Shown here: positions 1 through 11,500 of the stretch, piece after piece
How positions within the stretch are numbered: the stretch's first letter is position 1
Layout: each line of letters begins with the position of its first letter
Source of the DNA: Cephalopachus bancanus
Lineage: Eukaryota > Chordata > Mammalia > Primates > Tarsiidae
Length of the DNA: 64,000 nt
Assembly (NCBI GenBank): GCA_027257055.1
Contig: JAPVLO010000384.1
Coordinates: 1-64,000 of the forward strand
Direction: 5' to 3'
Program-made: the position numbers and the translations under genes
The notes under the pieces: generated by a model
What the model was told of the DNA's origin: nothing
What the model saw: the letters and a program-made list of their open reading frames with translations, nothing else
The model's database searches: none

Positions 1-2114
1 GCTCCCAGCACCTCTGCCCCTTCCACGGGTGGACCTGAGGAGGGAGGTCAAGTAAGAAAACAAAACAAACTGTAATTCCAATAATAGCAACTTTAACAAA
101 CAAAAAATAAAAAGAGAAGTGTCTGTCCTCACAGATAGGGAAGAACCAGTGGAAAAACACTGGCAATCCCCCAAGCCAAAACGATTTGACACCCAAAAAG
201 GGTCCTCTTGATCCCAAGTAACAGAACCTATTGAGAACAGACACAGAATTCACATCATGGATGACAAAGAGACTCAATGAGATCCAAGAGAAAGTGGACA
301 CTCCAATCATCTGGGCTACGAAAACAGTGCAGGAAGTGAAAGCTCACATGGCCATTCTGAGGAAGAACCAAACTGAACTTCCAGAAATGAAGAATTTGGT
401 CCTGGAATTTCAAAATACAATTCCAAGTCTTAACAGCAGAATCAACCAGGCAGAGGAAAGAATCTCAGAGCTTGAAGACAGAATTATTGAATAACACAGT
501 CTGACAAAAAATAAGACTTAGGAAAAAGGAGCAATGCCTACAAGAAGTCTGGTATGTAAAGAGACCTAGTCTATGCTTGATCAGCATTCCTGAGAGAGAA
601 GGAAAAACTGAGAACACCCTAGAACAAGCCTTTCAAGATGTCATCTAAAAAAACATCCCCTATCTTTCTATAGAGGCAGCCATGCAGGCACAAGAAATTC
701 AGAGAACTCCCATAAGGTATTACACAAGAAGACCATCCCCAAGGCACATAATAATCTGTCTTGCCAAGGAAAGCACAAAGACAAAATCTTGAAGGCAGCT
801 AGAGAGAATGGACAGACCACCTATCAAGGAAGACGCATAAGAACTGCAGCAGACCTCTCAGTGCACATCTTACAAGCCAGAAGGGCTTGTAACATTTTTA
901 ACATTCTTAAAGAAAAACAATTCCACTAAGAATTTCCACCAAACTAAGCTTCATTAATGAAGGAGAATTTCACAGATGGGCAATCCCTAAGATAATTAGC
1001 CACCTGCAGACAAGCCCTTCAGAAAATGCTAGAGGAGGTTCTAAACACAGAAATGAAAGAACAGTTCCACCTATCACAAAAGCTCAGATACGCACAAAGT
1101 TTACAGACCATATAAATCAAACACAAAGCCTAGAGCACAAAGCAGGTTTTTAACAATATGACAGGAACAAGCCCCCACATATTAATAATTAACTTAAATG
1201 TTAGTGAGCTGAAAATGCCACTCAAAAGGCACAGAGTGGCAAATTCAATAAAGAAGCATGACTCATCCTTCTGCTGCCTTTAGAAAACCCATCTTACTGC
1301 AAATGACATCCACAGTCACAAGGTAAAGAGAGAAAAATATAACTCGTAAATGGAATACAAAAAAAGAGCAGGAGTAGCTATTCTGTTATCAGATAAAACA
1401 GACTTTAAACCAATAAAAGTTTAAAGATACTATGTAATGACAAAGGACTCAATTCTTCAGCAAGAAGTATCCATCTTGAGTGCATATGCACCCAACATAA
1501 GAGCACCAAGATTTATAAAACAATTGCTAAGACACTAGCAAATTGTTTCCAACAACACATTACCAGGACCATTCATCAGTACCAGATGAGTTTCATTCCC
1601 AGGATCCAAGCCCAGCTTAACATATGCAAATTAATAAATGTAATCCACTACACAAACAGATATAAACCATATGATTAATCTCACAAGATGGAGAAATAGC
1701 ATTTGATAAAATCCAACATCTGTTCTTGATAAAAAACCCTCAAATACCAAGCTGGGCATGGTGGCTCATGCTTGTAAACCCAGCATTTTGGGAGGCAGAG
1801 GCAAGAGGCTTGCCTGAGCCCAAGGGTTTAAGACCTTGGCAAGACCTCATCTCTACAATAAAATGTAAAAAGCCCTCAAACACCGAGGCATGAAGGAACT
1901 TTCCTCAAAATAATAAGAGCCATTTATGGCAAACCTGCAGCCAAAATCATATTTGATGAACAAAAACTGGAAGCATCCCTCCTAGACCAGGAACAAGACA
2001 AGGATGGCCATTCTCACAACTCCTATTTAGCATAGTACTGAAAGTCCTAACCAGGGCAATCAGGCAGGAGAAACAAATTAGAGGCCTCAAAATCAGAAAA
2101 GAGAAAGTTAAATT
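1..2114 (+). mobile_element. L1 retrotransposon, 5' portion (decayed, interrupted)
   Basis: Holds the end of an L1 5' UTR, an ORF1-like coiled-coil fragment (231-494, NQAEERISELEDRIIE), and decayed ORF2 pieces (for example around 1960-2110). There are many stops and an internal deletion near 1550, where endonuclease-region text jumps to reverse-transcriptase text. Continues after the LTR at 3246. Not functional. Confidence 0.9.
1751..1870 (+). mobile_element. Alu-type left-arm monomer SINE inside the L1
   Basis: Starts GCTGGGCATGGTGGCTCATG and ends CTCTACAATAAAATG. Flanked by near-identical target copies ccctcaaatacc (1737-1748) and ccctcaaacacc (1873-1884). Only the left 7SL-like arm is present. 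Confidence 0.8.
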
Positions 2115-3245
2115 GCCAGAGTCCAGCTACAGAGGGTCAGTATTTCCTGAAGGAGGAATGGCGTCAGTGCAGGAGAAAACTTGGACACTGACTCTGTTGC
2201 AAGCAGGACAGATACCACTTTATTGTCTTTTACAACTCCTTTTTATACCCTAGATTCCAGTTTAAGGCAAAAGCATGTTTTTTATTTCAGAGTTAGTCAG
2301 TTCCCAGTTTAATAAATTTCTTGTCCATTCTGCTTTGATCTTTGTTTCAACCCTAATGGGGTTCTGTCTATCTTCTTCTTTGAACCATAATGACATCCTG
2401 TTTACTTTCTAAAACTACAACGTCAAACATGTCATTTTTAACCCTGAATGTTATCTCCGAATGTTATTTCTCATCTACATACAGTGAGTTACAAATTCTC
2501 TTAATGTTTTATCTTAAAAAAACAATATTCTAAAATATTACATTAACTACAAATTTTGTAAACTCCTAACATTTTCTAATGATTACCATTTCTCAATGTC
2601 CATCAAAAACTTACTTATCTCTATAACCATTACATTATAAATCACTACTGAGTCCTAAGCACTATAATTGTCACATTGATTTGTAAGTTTTCACACATTG
2701 ATTTTTAAGTTTTCACATAGCAATTTGCAATTAAATGGGGTAAAGCAACATTCTCAAGGTTTCTTAATTGCAAGTTGATGTGAACAATTTTCTGTAGTGT
2801 CACACCTGTTTTTTACAATCTGTGTCAATTATCCCCTGTCAGGGAGAAAGGGCTTCAGCGTTTGTAAAACAAAAGCCCCCCCCCCCGGGCTTAATTGACC
2901 TTAGTCACAATCCCTAACTAGAATTACAAGCCTCCTTAACAAAGGGAGTAAAGTCAAGGGTGCTCTAATGGAAGAGTATGCTTCTAACAAACAAATCCTT
3001 CTTTTACTAAACACTACTGTTTGGTGAAAAATTCTTTCTCCCATATAGAGCTCTTTACATCTTTCAACTCCCAGGTTTCCAGTGGTGAGATCGAGAGTAA
3101 AAAGATAGAAGAAGCAGGAGCAACAACTTTCCCCTTTGCTACTGAAACCTCAGGGCAATCAGGGGGCCTTAGAGGCCTTTCCCCAAAAAAGGTAAAAGGG
3201 GAGGTAAATTATCCCTAATTTTCAGGGGTGATATTGTTCTATCCC
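2115..3245 (-). mobile_element. Retroviral solo LTR-like element inserted in L1
   Basis: A 1.1-kb block without L1 similarity interrupts L1 ORF2. Its ends are related inverted sequences (TGCCAGA at the left; TGGCAGA on the other strand at the right). Read on the minus strand it shows a TATA box (GGTATAAAAAGG) about 20 nt before an AATAAAG signal near 2220-2250, the order expected for U3-R of an LTR. No gag, pol or env is present. About 70 bp of L1 text is lost at the site and no target duplication is evident. Confidence 0.65.
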
Positions 3246-5145
3246 AGGGAAAAAACTATAGGTTCTGCCAAAAAACCTTCTAGCACTGATAAACAACTTC
3301 AATAGTCTCACGATACAAAATCAGTTGCATTTCTATGCACTAACAAGAAGGAGGTTGAGATTCAGATTAAAAACACAATCGCGTTCACAATAGTCACACA
3401 CAAAAAATATCTCAGTATTCATCTAACCAAAGAGGTGAAAGATCTTTATAATGAGAACTACAAAACACTGCTCAAAAAAATCAAAGATGATATGAACAAA
3501 TGGAAGAATATTCCATGCTCTTGGACTGGAAGAATCAATATTGTCAACATGTCCACACTACTCAAAGCAATCTACAGATTCAACACAACCCTTATCAAAC
3601 CACTAGCCACATTGTTTACAGACCTAGAAAAGACAATAGTGAAATTTATACAGAAGCAAAAAAGAGCCCAAATAGCTAAAGCAATCCTCAGCAAAAAGAA
3701 CAAAGCTAGTGGCACCACACTCCCAGACTTCAACTTTGCTACAGGACTATGGTAACCATGACATCAAGGTACTAGTACTAAAATAGATGCATAGACCATG
3801 GAATAGGACAGAGAATCTGGAAATAAAACCACCAACCTGCAGCCAACTCATCTTTAACAAAGCCAACAAAAACAAACATTGGGAAAAAGGAAATCCTATT
3901 TAGCAAATGGTGCTGGGAAAACTGCCTAACCACGTGCAGAAGAATGAAATTGGATGCTACCTATCACTATATGCAAAAATTAACTCAAACTGATCAAGGA
4001 CTCAAATGTGAAACCTCAAACTATAAGAATCTTAGAGGAAAACATAGGGAACATCCTCCTGGACATTGGTCTAGCCAATAAATTAATGGCCAAGTTATCA
4101 CAACCAAATTCAGCAAAAACTAAAATTGACAGTTGGGCCTTACCAAGCTACAAAACTTCTTCACAGCAAAACAAACAATCAAGAGTAAAGAGACTTCCCA
4201 AAGAATGGGGGGGGGGGAATTGCAAACTGCATCTGTCAAATGCCTAACATCCAGAATTTACAAGGAACTTGTCCTGTTCCAATTCTTAGGGGAATCCTCA
4301 AAAGAACAATAAAATGATTATTTACTTACCAAACAGCGAGAAAAGTACATGAATAGATACTTCTTAAGGAAGACATACAAGCAATAAACAAACATACGAA
4401 AAAATGCTCAGCATCACTAATCATCAGAGAAATGCAAATCAAAAACACAATGAGATATCATCTCACACCGGTCAGAACAGCTGTTACTAAAAAGTCAAAA
4501 AACAACAGGTGTTGGTGAGGCTGTAGAGAAAACAGAACACGCACGCACTGTTGGTGGGAATATAAGCTAATTCAACCTTTGTAGAAAGCAGTTTGCAGAT
4601 TTCTCAAAGAACTGAAATCAAAGCTACCGTTCACCTCAGCAATCTCACTTCCAGGAATATACCCAAAATAACACAAATTGTTCTACCAAAAAGACACCTA
4701 CACATGTGTGTTTATTGTAGTGCTATTCACAGTAGAAAAAACATGGAACCAACTCTGATGCCCAACTCAGATACCCATTGACTGGATAAAGTCAATGTAG
4801 TACTACAGAATACTATGTAGTCATAAAGGAGAAAAAAAATCATGTCTTTTGCAGCAACATGGATACAGCTGCAGACCATCATTCTAAGTGAATTGCCAAA
4901 CTGAATACAGCACGTTCTCACTTATAAGTACGTACTAAACACTGGACACGCAGGCGTAAGGATGGGAACAACAGACCCTAGGCACTGCTAAAGAAGGGGT
5001 GGAGGAAGGAGGGTGCCCATTGGGTACCATGCCCACTACTGGGGCAGGGGGAGGACTTGTCAGAAGCCCAAACCTCACCTTTGTACAATATACTTACGTA
5101 ACAAATCCTCACAGGTACCCCACAATTTTAAAATAAAATTAAAAT
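3246..5145 (+). mobile_element. L1 retrotransposon, 3' portion (ORF2 end and 3' UTR)
   Basis: Resumes L1 ORF2 (frame fragment 3435-3755: [20 protein letters not shown]) and runs through the C-terminal region to a 3' UTR and an A-rich end near 5110-5145. Contains a G9 run at 4207-4217 and several stops. Degenerate. Confidence 0.9.
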
Positions 5146-5390
5146 GAATTATAATCCCAAATACAATATTTTACGTGAAATAAAGAACATTTCCTCATTA
5201 TATACACTTGCATATATGCTATATGGAGGAGGAATTTAGATAGGTATTTCAATTAAATGGACACCAAATGGCCTGCCCACGTAATGCTGAGTAAACATAG
5301 ATACATTTAGAAAAAGTAAAATTAAAACAGGCTGACCTGGTAAATCGTACTACACTTTCTAATACAACCATGAAAAGATCCATGACTCAC

Positions 5391-5537
5391 ATGTAGTGCC
5401 TTGATCTGTCAGGGGGACACTGAGTCCAGAATCGTACTGAGCATAAACATTCACGTCATAGGTGGTGCTGGGACTGAGATTGTGTAACGTGTATGACGTC
5501 ACTTCTCCCACAAAGACTTCCATGGGCTCATTGGTAC
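5391..5537 (-). CDS. COL12A1: COL12A1 window exon 35: FN3 domain, second half (last exon in window)
   Basis: 147 nt, phase 1 to 1. Encodes [20 protein letters not shown], then [20 protein letters not shown] and VPLTDQGTT. Acceptor ttgttcttgaag, donor gtgagt. The next exon (expected start of the last FN3, LYLNVTDL in human) is not found downstream to position 1. Confidence 0.96.
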
Positions 5538-8500
5538 CTTCAAGAACAATCACAAAAGCACACAGAAACATGCCATCACTCACCTGAAACTTTGCTTAAA
5601 ATTAAAGATCTTAACTTCCAGTTCAATGGTAATCTGAACGCCATTCATGCCATGACCCCTCAAACCCTTGCTCACTGAGACACACGCTATATTATAGGAG
5701 GACTAGGAAACTGTACACGAAAATGGAATTCTTCATGCTCCTGTTCTCAAAGCACAACACAGGACCTAGAATGTAGTAGGTTTATAATCAATGTTCCTTT
5801 AGTGAATACATTCTCAGGCTGCTTTTCTAAGCCCTACTTTGCCATGCTGCTCTGCATACAGTAGGTGTTGAACTAACATTTTTTGATTTGTTGTACAGTT
5901 GACCTAAGAACTTCTACTTGGACCTCACTCTACGTAATTTGGTTACTGAAAATTCTCAGTTGCTAACTAGAGTTCTCCTTCAAGTTCTCTTTGTTTTTTC
6001 ACACAAATTCAGGTTTCTTTTCTCTTCACTCCTTTCCTTCATTTTTTTCTACTTCACAGTCTTCCCGGAAGCATGGAAGATGCCCTAGCAAATTCGGTAC
6101 AAAGAGTATTTTTCTTCCAATTTTCCTAAGCATATATAGATCATAAAAACAAAAACAAAATTATTTAATCAAGGTGCTACCAATTTAGGTTAAAATGCCA
6201 GTGGAGATTTTTTTTAAGTCTGCTATGAACAAATTGCATATAATCTATGCCCTAAGTAAAATTAAATCTGTACATTATGGGAAAAATACAGACATTTCTA
6301 TTGATTAAATATGCACTATTTCATGATCACATCATATAGGCTACCCGAAGACAAGGATCTTTAATGTGTACAAGTTTTTAAACCAGGCCAAACTTTTTAA
6401 CCACAAAATGTGATGAGAATCTCATCTACCCCCATAATAACAACGGTACTTTAGACCATTAGCTTAAAATATTATTTCCAGAAACATTATGTTTGGGGTA
6501 GAGGAGATCTGACTCGCTAAATGAACGACCAGGAGAATCCAATAATGAGGGATTCAAGGGAGAATTACCTAACATGCAAATAACCCTCCAAAGCATTTCT
6601 ATGGTGATAAAGGCACTTCCTTACCCACTGGTTTATACACAATCTTATATCCAAGAACTGGAGAGGGTGAAGGATCCCAGGACACCCTGAATCTCGTATA
6701 CCACTCATCGGAGATGTGTATGTTCTGAGGAGGAAGGAGTCCCACTGGAAACGAACATTGGCACACGTTACTGAGCTGTTATTGACACACAAGGAGAGTG
6801 TAGAAGGTTAAGAGTAATGAGAGGGCAGCCCTGTGGGAGCAGATTAATAATATCCCATAATGTCACTATCCAGAAAACGAATAAAGACACTGAGGTGTTC
6901 CACCAAGGCTTAGCGGTTTTCCAAACTCAAACAGCAACTCAAATGGATTCACAGGCTGCTCCCACAGCCAGAGAGAAGATCTACAGATTATACGAATGAG
7001 TGTAGACAGGAACCAAAACTCACGTTACATATGTAGGCAGAGCTGGTGTATTACATGGGCAAGTGAGTGTAGACAGGAGCCAGTACTCATAATACCTACA
7101 TAGACAGAGCTAGTGTGCCATGTGACAAGTGAGTGTAGATAGAACCTGAACCCGTGTTTCCTAAGTGGACAGAGCTGTTGTATCAGGTGTGTGAGTGAAG
7201 ATAGCTCTGTCTACTGACAGGGTTAGTGTGTTGGGTGTGTGAGTGTAAAAAGGAACCTAAACTCATTTTCCCTAAGTAGAGTTGTTGTCTTATGTGGACA
7301 ACTGGGTGTAAACAAGAACCTGAACTCGTGTGATCTAAGTAGATTTTTGCTGAACATAGTGGAAAAGAGGAATGCCACTTTTTTCCAGTAACAGAACCCA
7401 GATATAGAGCTCACGCTGACTTTCTGCTAAACCAGTGGCTCTCTGTCTTGGCTGGACATAAATGAGAACATCAGCGGGTCCAGCCCACACCTCAGACCAG
7501 GGACATCCGTATCTCTGGCCTAGTACCCAGGAGTAGCACTTTTGAAGATCTTCGAGTGATTCCAAAGAGTAACCCAATTAGAGAATTTTTAAACTGTAAG
7601 AAATTGCCACCAGGATATGTTTTAAAAGTGGCCTGCAAATTGACAATTCTTTGTAGATTTCTTGGTACAACTTTAAAATACTTTAATAAAAAGCTGAATT
7701 TGTAGGCAGACAATGATTGCTAATCATCTTGCTTCTTTATTACTTTAGATTCAATCACAACAAAATATTTTTTGCTGATATTATATTGGCATAGCAGCTA
7801 TAGATTTAACTAACAACGCAGAAACTCAAACATTATTCAGAGAATAAGCCACGGCTTTCCAAAGAAGAAATAAAACTATCTCAAGCAAAGAAAAGTATGT
7901 CGATTTTTATTTCCTTTTCCTTTTCTTAGTGAACCTTTAAAAAGCTAGAAACCAACTCTTTCTCATGTCATTGTTTTGACAAAATTCAATATCTAACATA
8001 AATGTTAATACAATATTAATGTGACATTTGAGACGCATTGGTGAAGACAACATTTAAAGACTTTAAAAGGTACAAAAGCAGCATTAACATCTTGACAGCT
8101 TCAAAGTCAAAAAAACACAAGGTAGAAAACACTCACCAGTCCTTCCATTTCCTGTTAGGTGACCACCATCCCCATCTTCGTAAACAGCAATAACAGTGAT
8201 TTTATATGGAGTATCAGATTGCAGGGGCTGCAGTATCACGTTGTTTCTTCTGCCTGGGACTGTGGTCTGCAGAGGAAGTTAAATTATACATTTATGACCA
8301 TCTAGAGGACTTGCAGATCAAAAGACAATACTGTTTTCTGTAGTCCCATAAAGAGTAACAGTTTCTTCATATTATCTTTTTCTTGATGGAAGACAAACCC
8401 TCAATATTGCTTCTGTGCAGCATGGGAGAATGAGTTAGAGTCAAACAGATCTGGGCTCAAATCCCAGAGCAGTCACGTAAAAGCCACATGACTTAACACC

Positions 8501-11500
8501 CCTGAAGAAAATGTTGAGGATTAAAGGCAATAACTTGTAGACACGTCAGAATGTGTCACTGAGTACACAACTCTCAGCAGCAAATTTGCTTCCTTCTTCT
8601 CCCATCACTACGTGTGATGTGTTCATGGAAATATGCCCTCAGTACCCACTTGGACCAGCAGCGGTGCTAGCTACTGGGAATCTATGCTGAGCAAAAGGGA
8701 CTTGGTTTCTACTTTCAAGAATATCAGTTCGGCTGATGTTCGTTAGGTGAGAAAGATGGAAAAGAGAACATGAAAATATATTCAACTACCTCCTCGAAGA
8801 GGAAACGAACCAAACATCTCTCAATCTCTCTTCTAAACCTACATTTTGTTTCTACAACAACGTGGACCGGTGATGCCATGGATTCCTGGCCTGGAGCCCA
8901 TAACTACAAATGAAAAATCATATTTCTAGTGTTTTCAGAGAGTAAAGGGAAACTGCGAGACTGAACAACCACTAAACAGGAACTTCTCTGCTTTGGCAAA
9001 CTAACTGCCGTAGTACTGTGTATCTCTTTTTGATCGGAAACACTAAATGGCAGCTATGTGTGTCTCTTATCAATAAAACTTAAGACTTGAATTAAAGATG
9101 ACTGTATCAAGTGCGAGCAGATGAAATATTTCGTCACATGGAGCTCATGGAGGGAAAAGGAAAACAGCATCTATGTCATTGAAAGACAGCAAACCCAAAT
9201 CTAACTCCTTCACAATCAACGTTTTGTGTAATCTTCTGCAAACGTCTCCCAGCAGTTAATCACTAAACTTCAAATTCAGTGGTGGTTCCAGCCCTCACAA
9301 ATGGATATGCATGGTGAGAGCCATGAAGGCTATGAGGAAGCTACCAGATACTTCTTGAGCCTGGGTTCTGGCAAGATAAAATATGACATTCAAAAAGTTC
9401 GAAGCTGAAAGAAGAATATGTATATTCCAAAACTGCAGTGTACTGCAAAATGTGAAGCTTAGAGAAAAGAGACATCATTAACACTGGAGTATTTAAGGAA
9501 GACTTTGTAGAAGAATTAGGTTTGAAGAAAGAATAGGATGTGGATAATCACATTACGTGAACATTAACATAGTCCCGAATAATAGGTATCATATTTCACT
9601 AGACTTGGTTCCTGTGTTATAATTAGGTGGTCATGAGATAAAATGGCTTTTCTATCCATCTTTCAAATCAAAATAAGCTCAAAGACCTTGCTTCTCTGTG
9701 GTGAGGGAGCCCAGACTGGGCACATTTGGGCGGTCTCAATGCCAATTCAGAGAAAGTCATAAAATGTGACTGTCACATGACAGTCAAGGACTCAAGTCTA
9801 CTCAGAGCATACTGCTAAAGAAGAATTTTAACTCCACCCTTCAGCCAGCTGAGACTATGAAATGTGCCAATAAAATGAGCATTAGACTTACATATTCATC
9901 GATGGGATCACCAACGGTGGGAGAGTAAATGATTCTATACTGCTGAACGGGCCCGTCTGCGTGGTCCCAGGCTGCAGAGAGGCTGTTGGTTGTTTCTCCA
10001 AAGACTCTCAGATTTCTTGGTCCACTCCGTGGTACTAAAATAAAACACAGTCGCGTTTGCTGCCTGCCTGCAAGTACCACCCAGGTCAGACTGAGGAAGC
10101 TGCTTGCAGGTGTGTCTCACCATTCACCAGGATGTCTAACTCCCTTATGAAAAAATGCACATTTTCTATGGTTGTAACATGAAATCGTAAACCATGTAAA
10201 GGGCTACATTTCAGAGGTATGGCTACAAGCTAAACTTTCAAAGACTTGGAGAGAGGGCTGACCCTAAATGTACAGATCAGGAAAGAAAGGGATTATTTTT
10301 ACTACTATAGCCGCCTCCATCAACAAAACACAGAGGCCAATCCCTCGTTTTTCCAAAGTGCCCATCTGCAAATGAAGTCCACTCAGGATGAAAGGCCTTC
10401 ATGGGCCCAAAGCTTTCACCTGGAATGTGAGTGTGGGGGAGCTCAGGCAGAAGGAAGCCCTGCCAATCTAGCTACCAGGGAAGACAAGGGAAAAGGATTT
10501 CCGCCTCACGTGTTCGACCCTGGCCGGGGCTGGGATTCCCCTCTCCATCTGAGTAGAGAGCCACGATGTTCACGGAGTAGGGCGTGTCTGGGGTCAGCCG
10601 TTCCAGGTGCACTGAGCGTGAGCTTCCTGGCACCACAATCTGCAGGGGGAAATGCCAAATGCTGTATGACAGCAATCCAAATGCTCACTGAGTCTTTGGT
10701 TAATCAGCATAACAGAATTTAGAGCAAAAGGTTGAGCCCAGACACATCTGAGTCAGCAGTGCTTCTGCATAACACCTGCCCAGGCCACACCATTCTGTGC
10801 GATTCAGCCTCTGAAATTCCCTTTCCAAAAACAATTCATCCTTGGCCTTTAGCAGCTTAGTGATCTCCATGGATATCTACTATCACAATTCCCAAACGCA
10901 GTCCCTCGGGCTCAGGTATTCACCCAAAGAACATCCCGCATGCTGGATCCACAAAAGACAGTCTCCCACACGGGGAGAGATTTCTTATTGAAAGAGAGAC
11001 TCCATGCACTAGATAAGGGTGAAGTCTGAATGCGTCCTGCCATACAGGGACACAAAAACCAATACTCTTACAGAATACATACATGGCTTGTCATTTCTTT
11101 ATCTGCGTTTATCATCGCTGTTTATTTTGGCAACAACCTATAACCTCAATGAGTTTGTAAATTTACATTCTTTTAGGTGTTCTGATAATCTCTTTATTCA
11201 AATTGGTAATTCCTGGTTTCTAAATTGTTAATCTACTCACAAAACTGACTAATACCATGAATTAAAGATTGATCAGGCAATTTGTAAGAGCCAGTGAGGG
11301 CAAATTTTAAGATATTGTCATATAGACACAAAACCATGTTCTATGTGTTTTAAATTCTTATACCTTACTTAAGCAATAAGGAAATATAGTAGATCGTAGC
11401 TGTTTTCTTATTCATGGCTATTTAAAATTCACAGAAATACACACTGATATCATTGCTAAGCCCAAGCCACTCATAAAAAAAAAAAGATATTGTCATAGCA

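Noticed and set aside
1..5390. Search for the next COL12A1 exon (start of the last FN3)
   Set aside because: No sequence encoding anything like LYLNVTDLKTYQIGWDTFC with splice sites was seen on the minus strand; the region is L1, LTR and AT-rich intron.
6995..7345. CRISPR-like array
   Set aside because: Repeats and spacers are not distinguishable, the units diverge along their whole length, and the context is a vertebrate intron. It is a minisatellite.
10246..10722. 158-codon plus-strand open frame
   Set aside because: It runs antisense through window exon 31 and its flanks. The minus-strand exon explains the sequence, and the plus-strand product has no recognisable domain.
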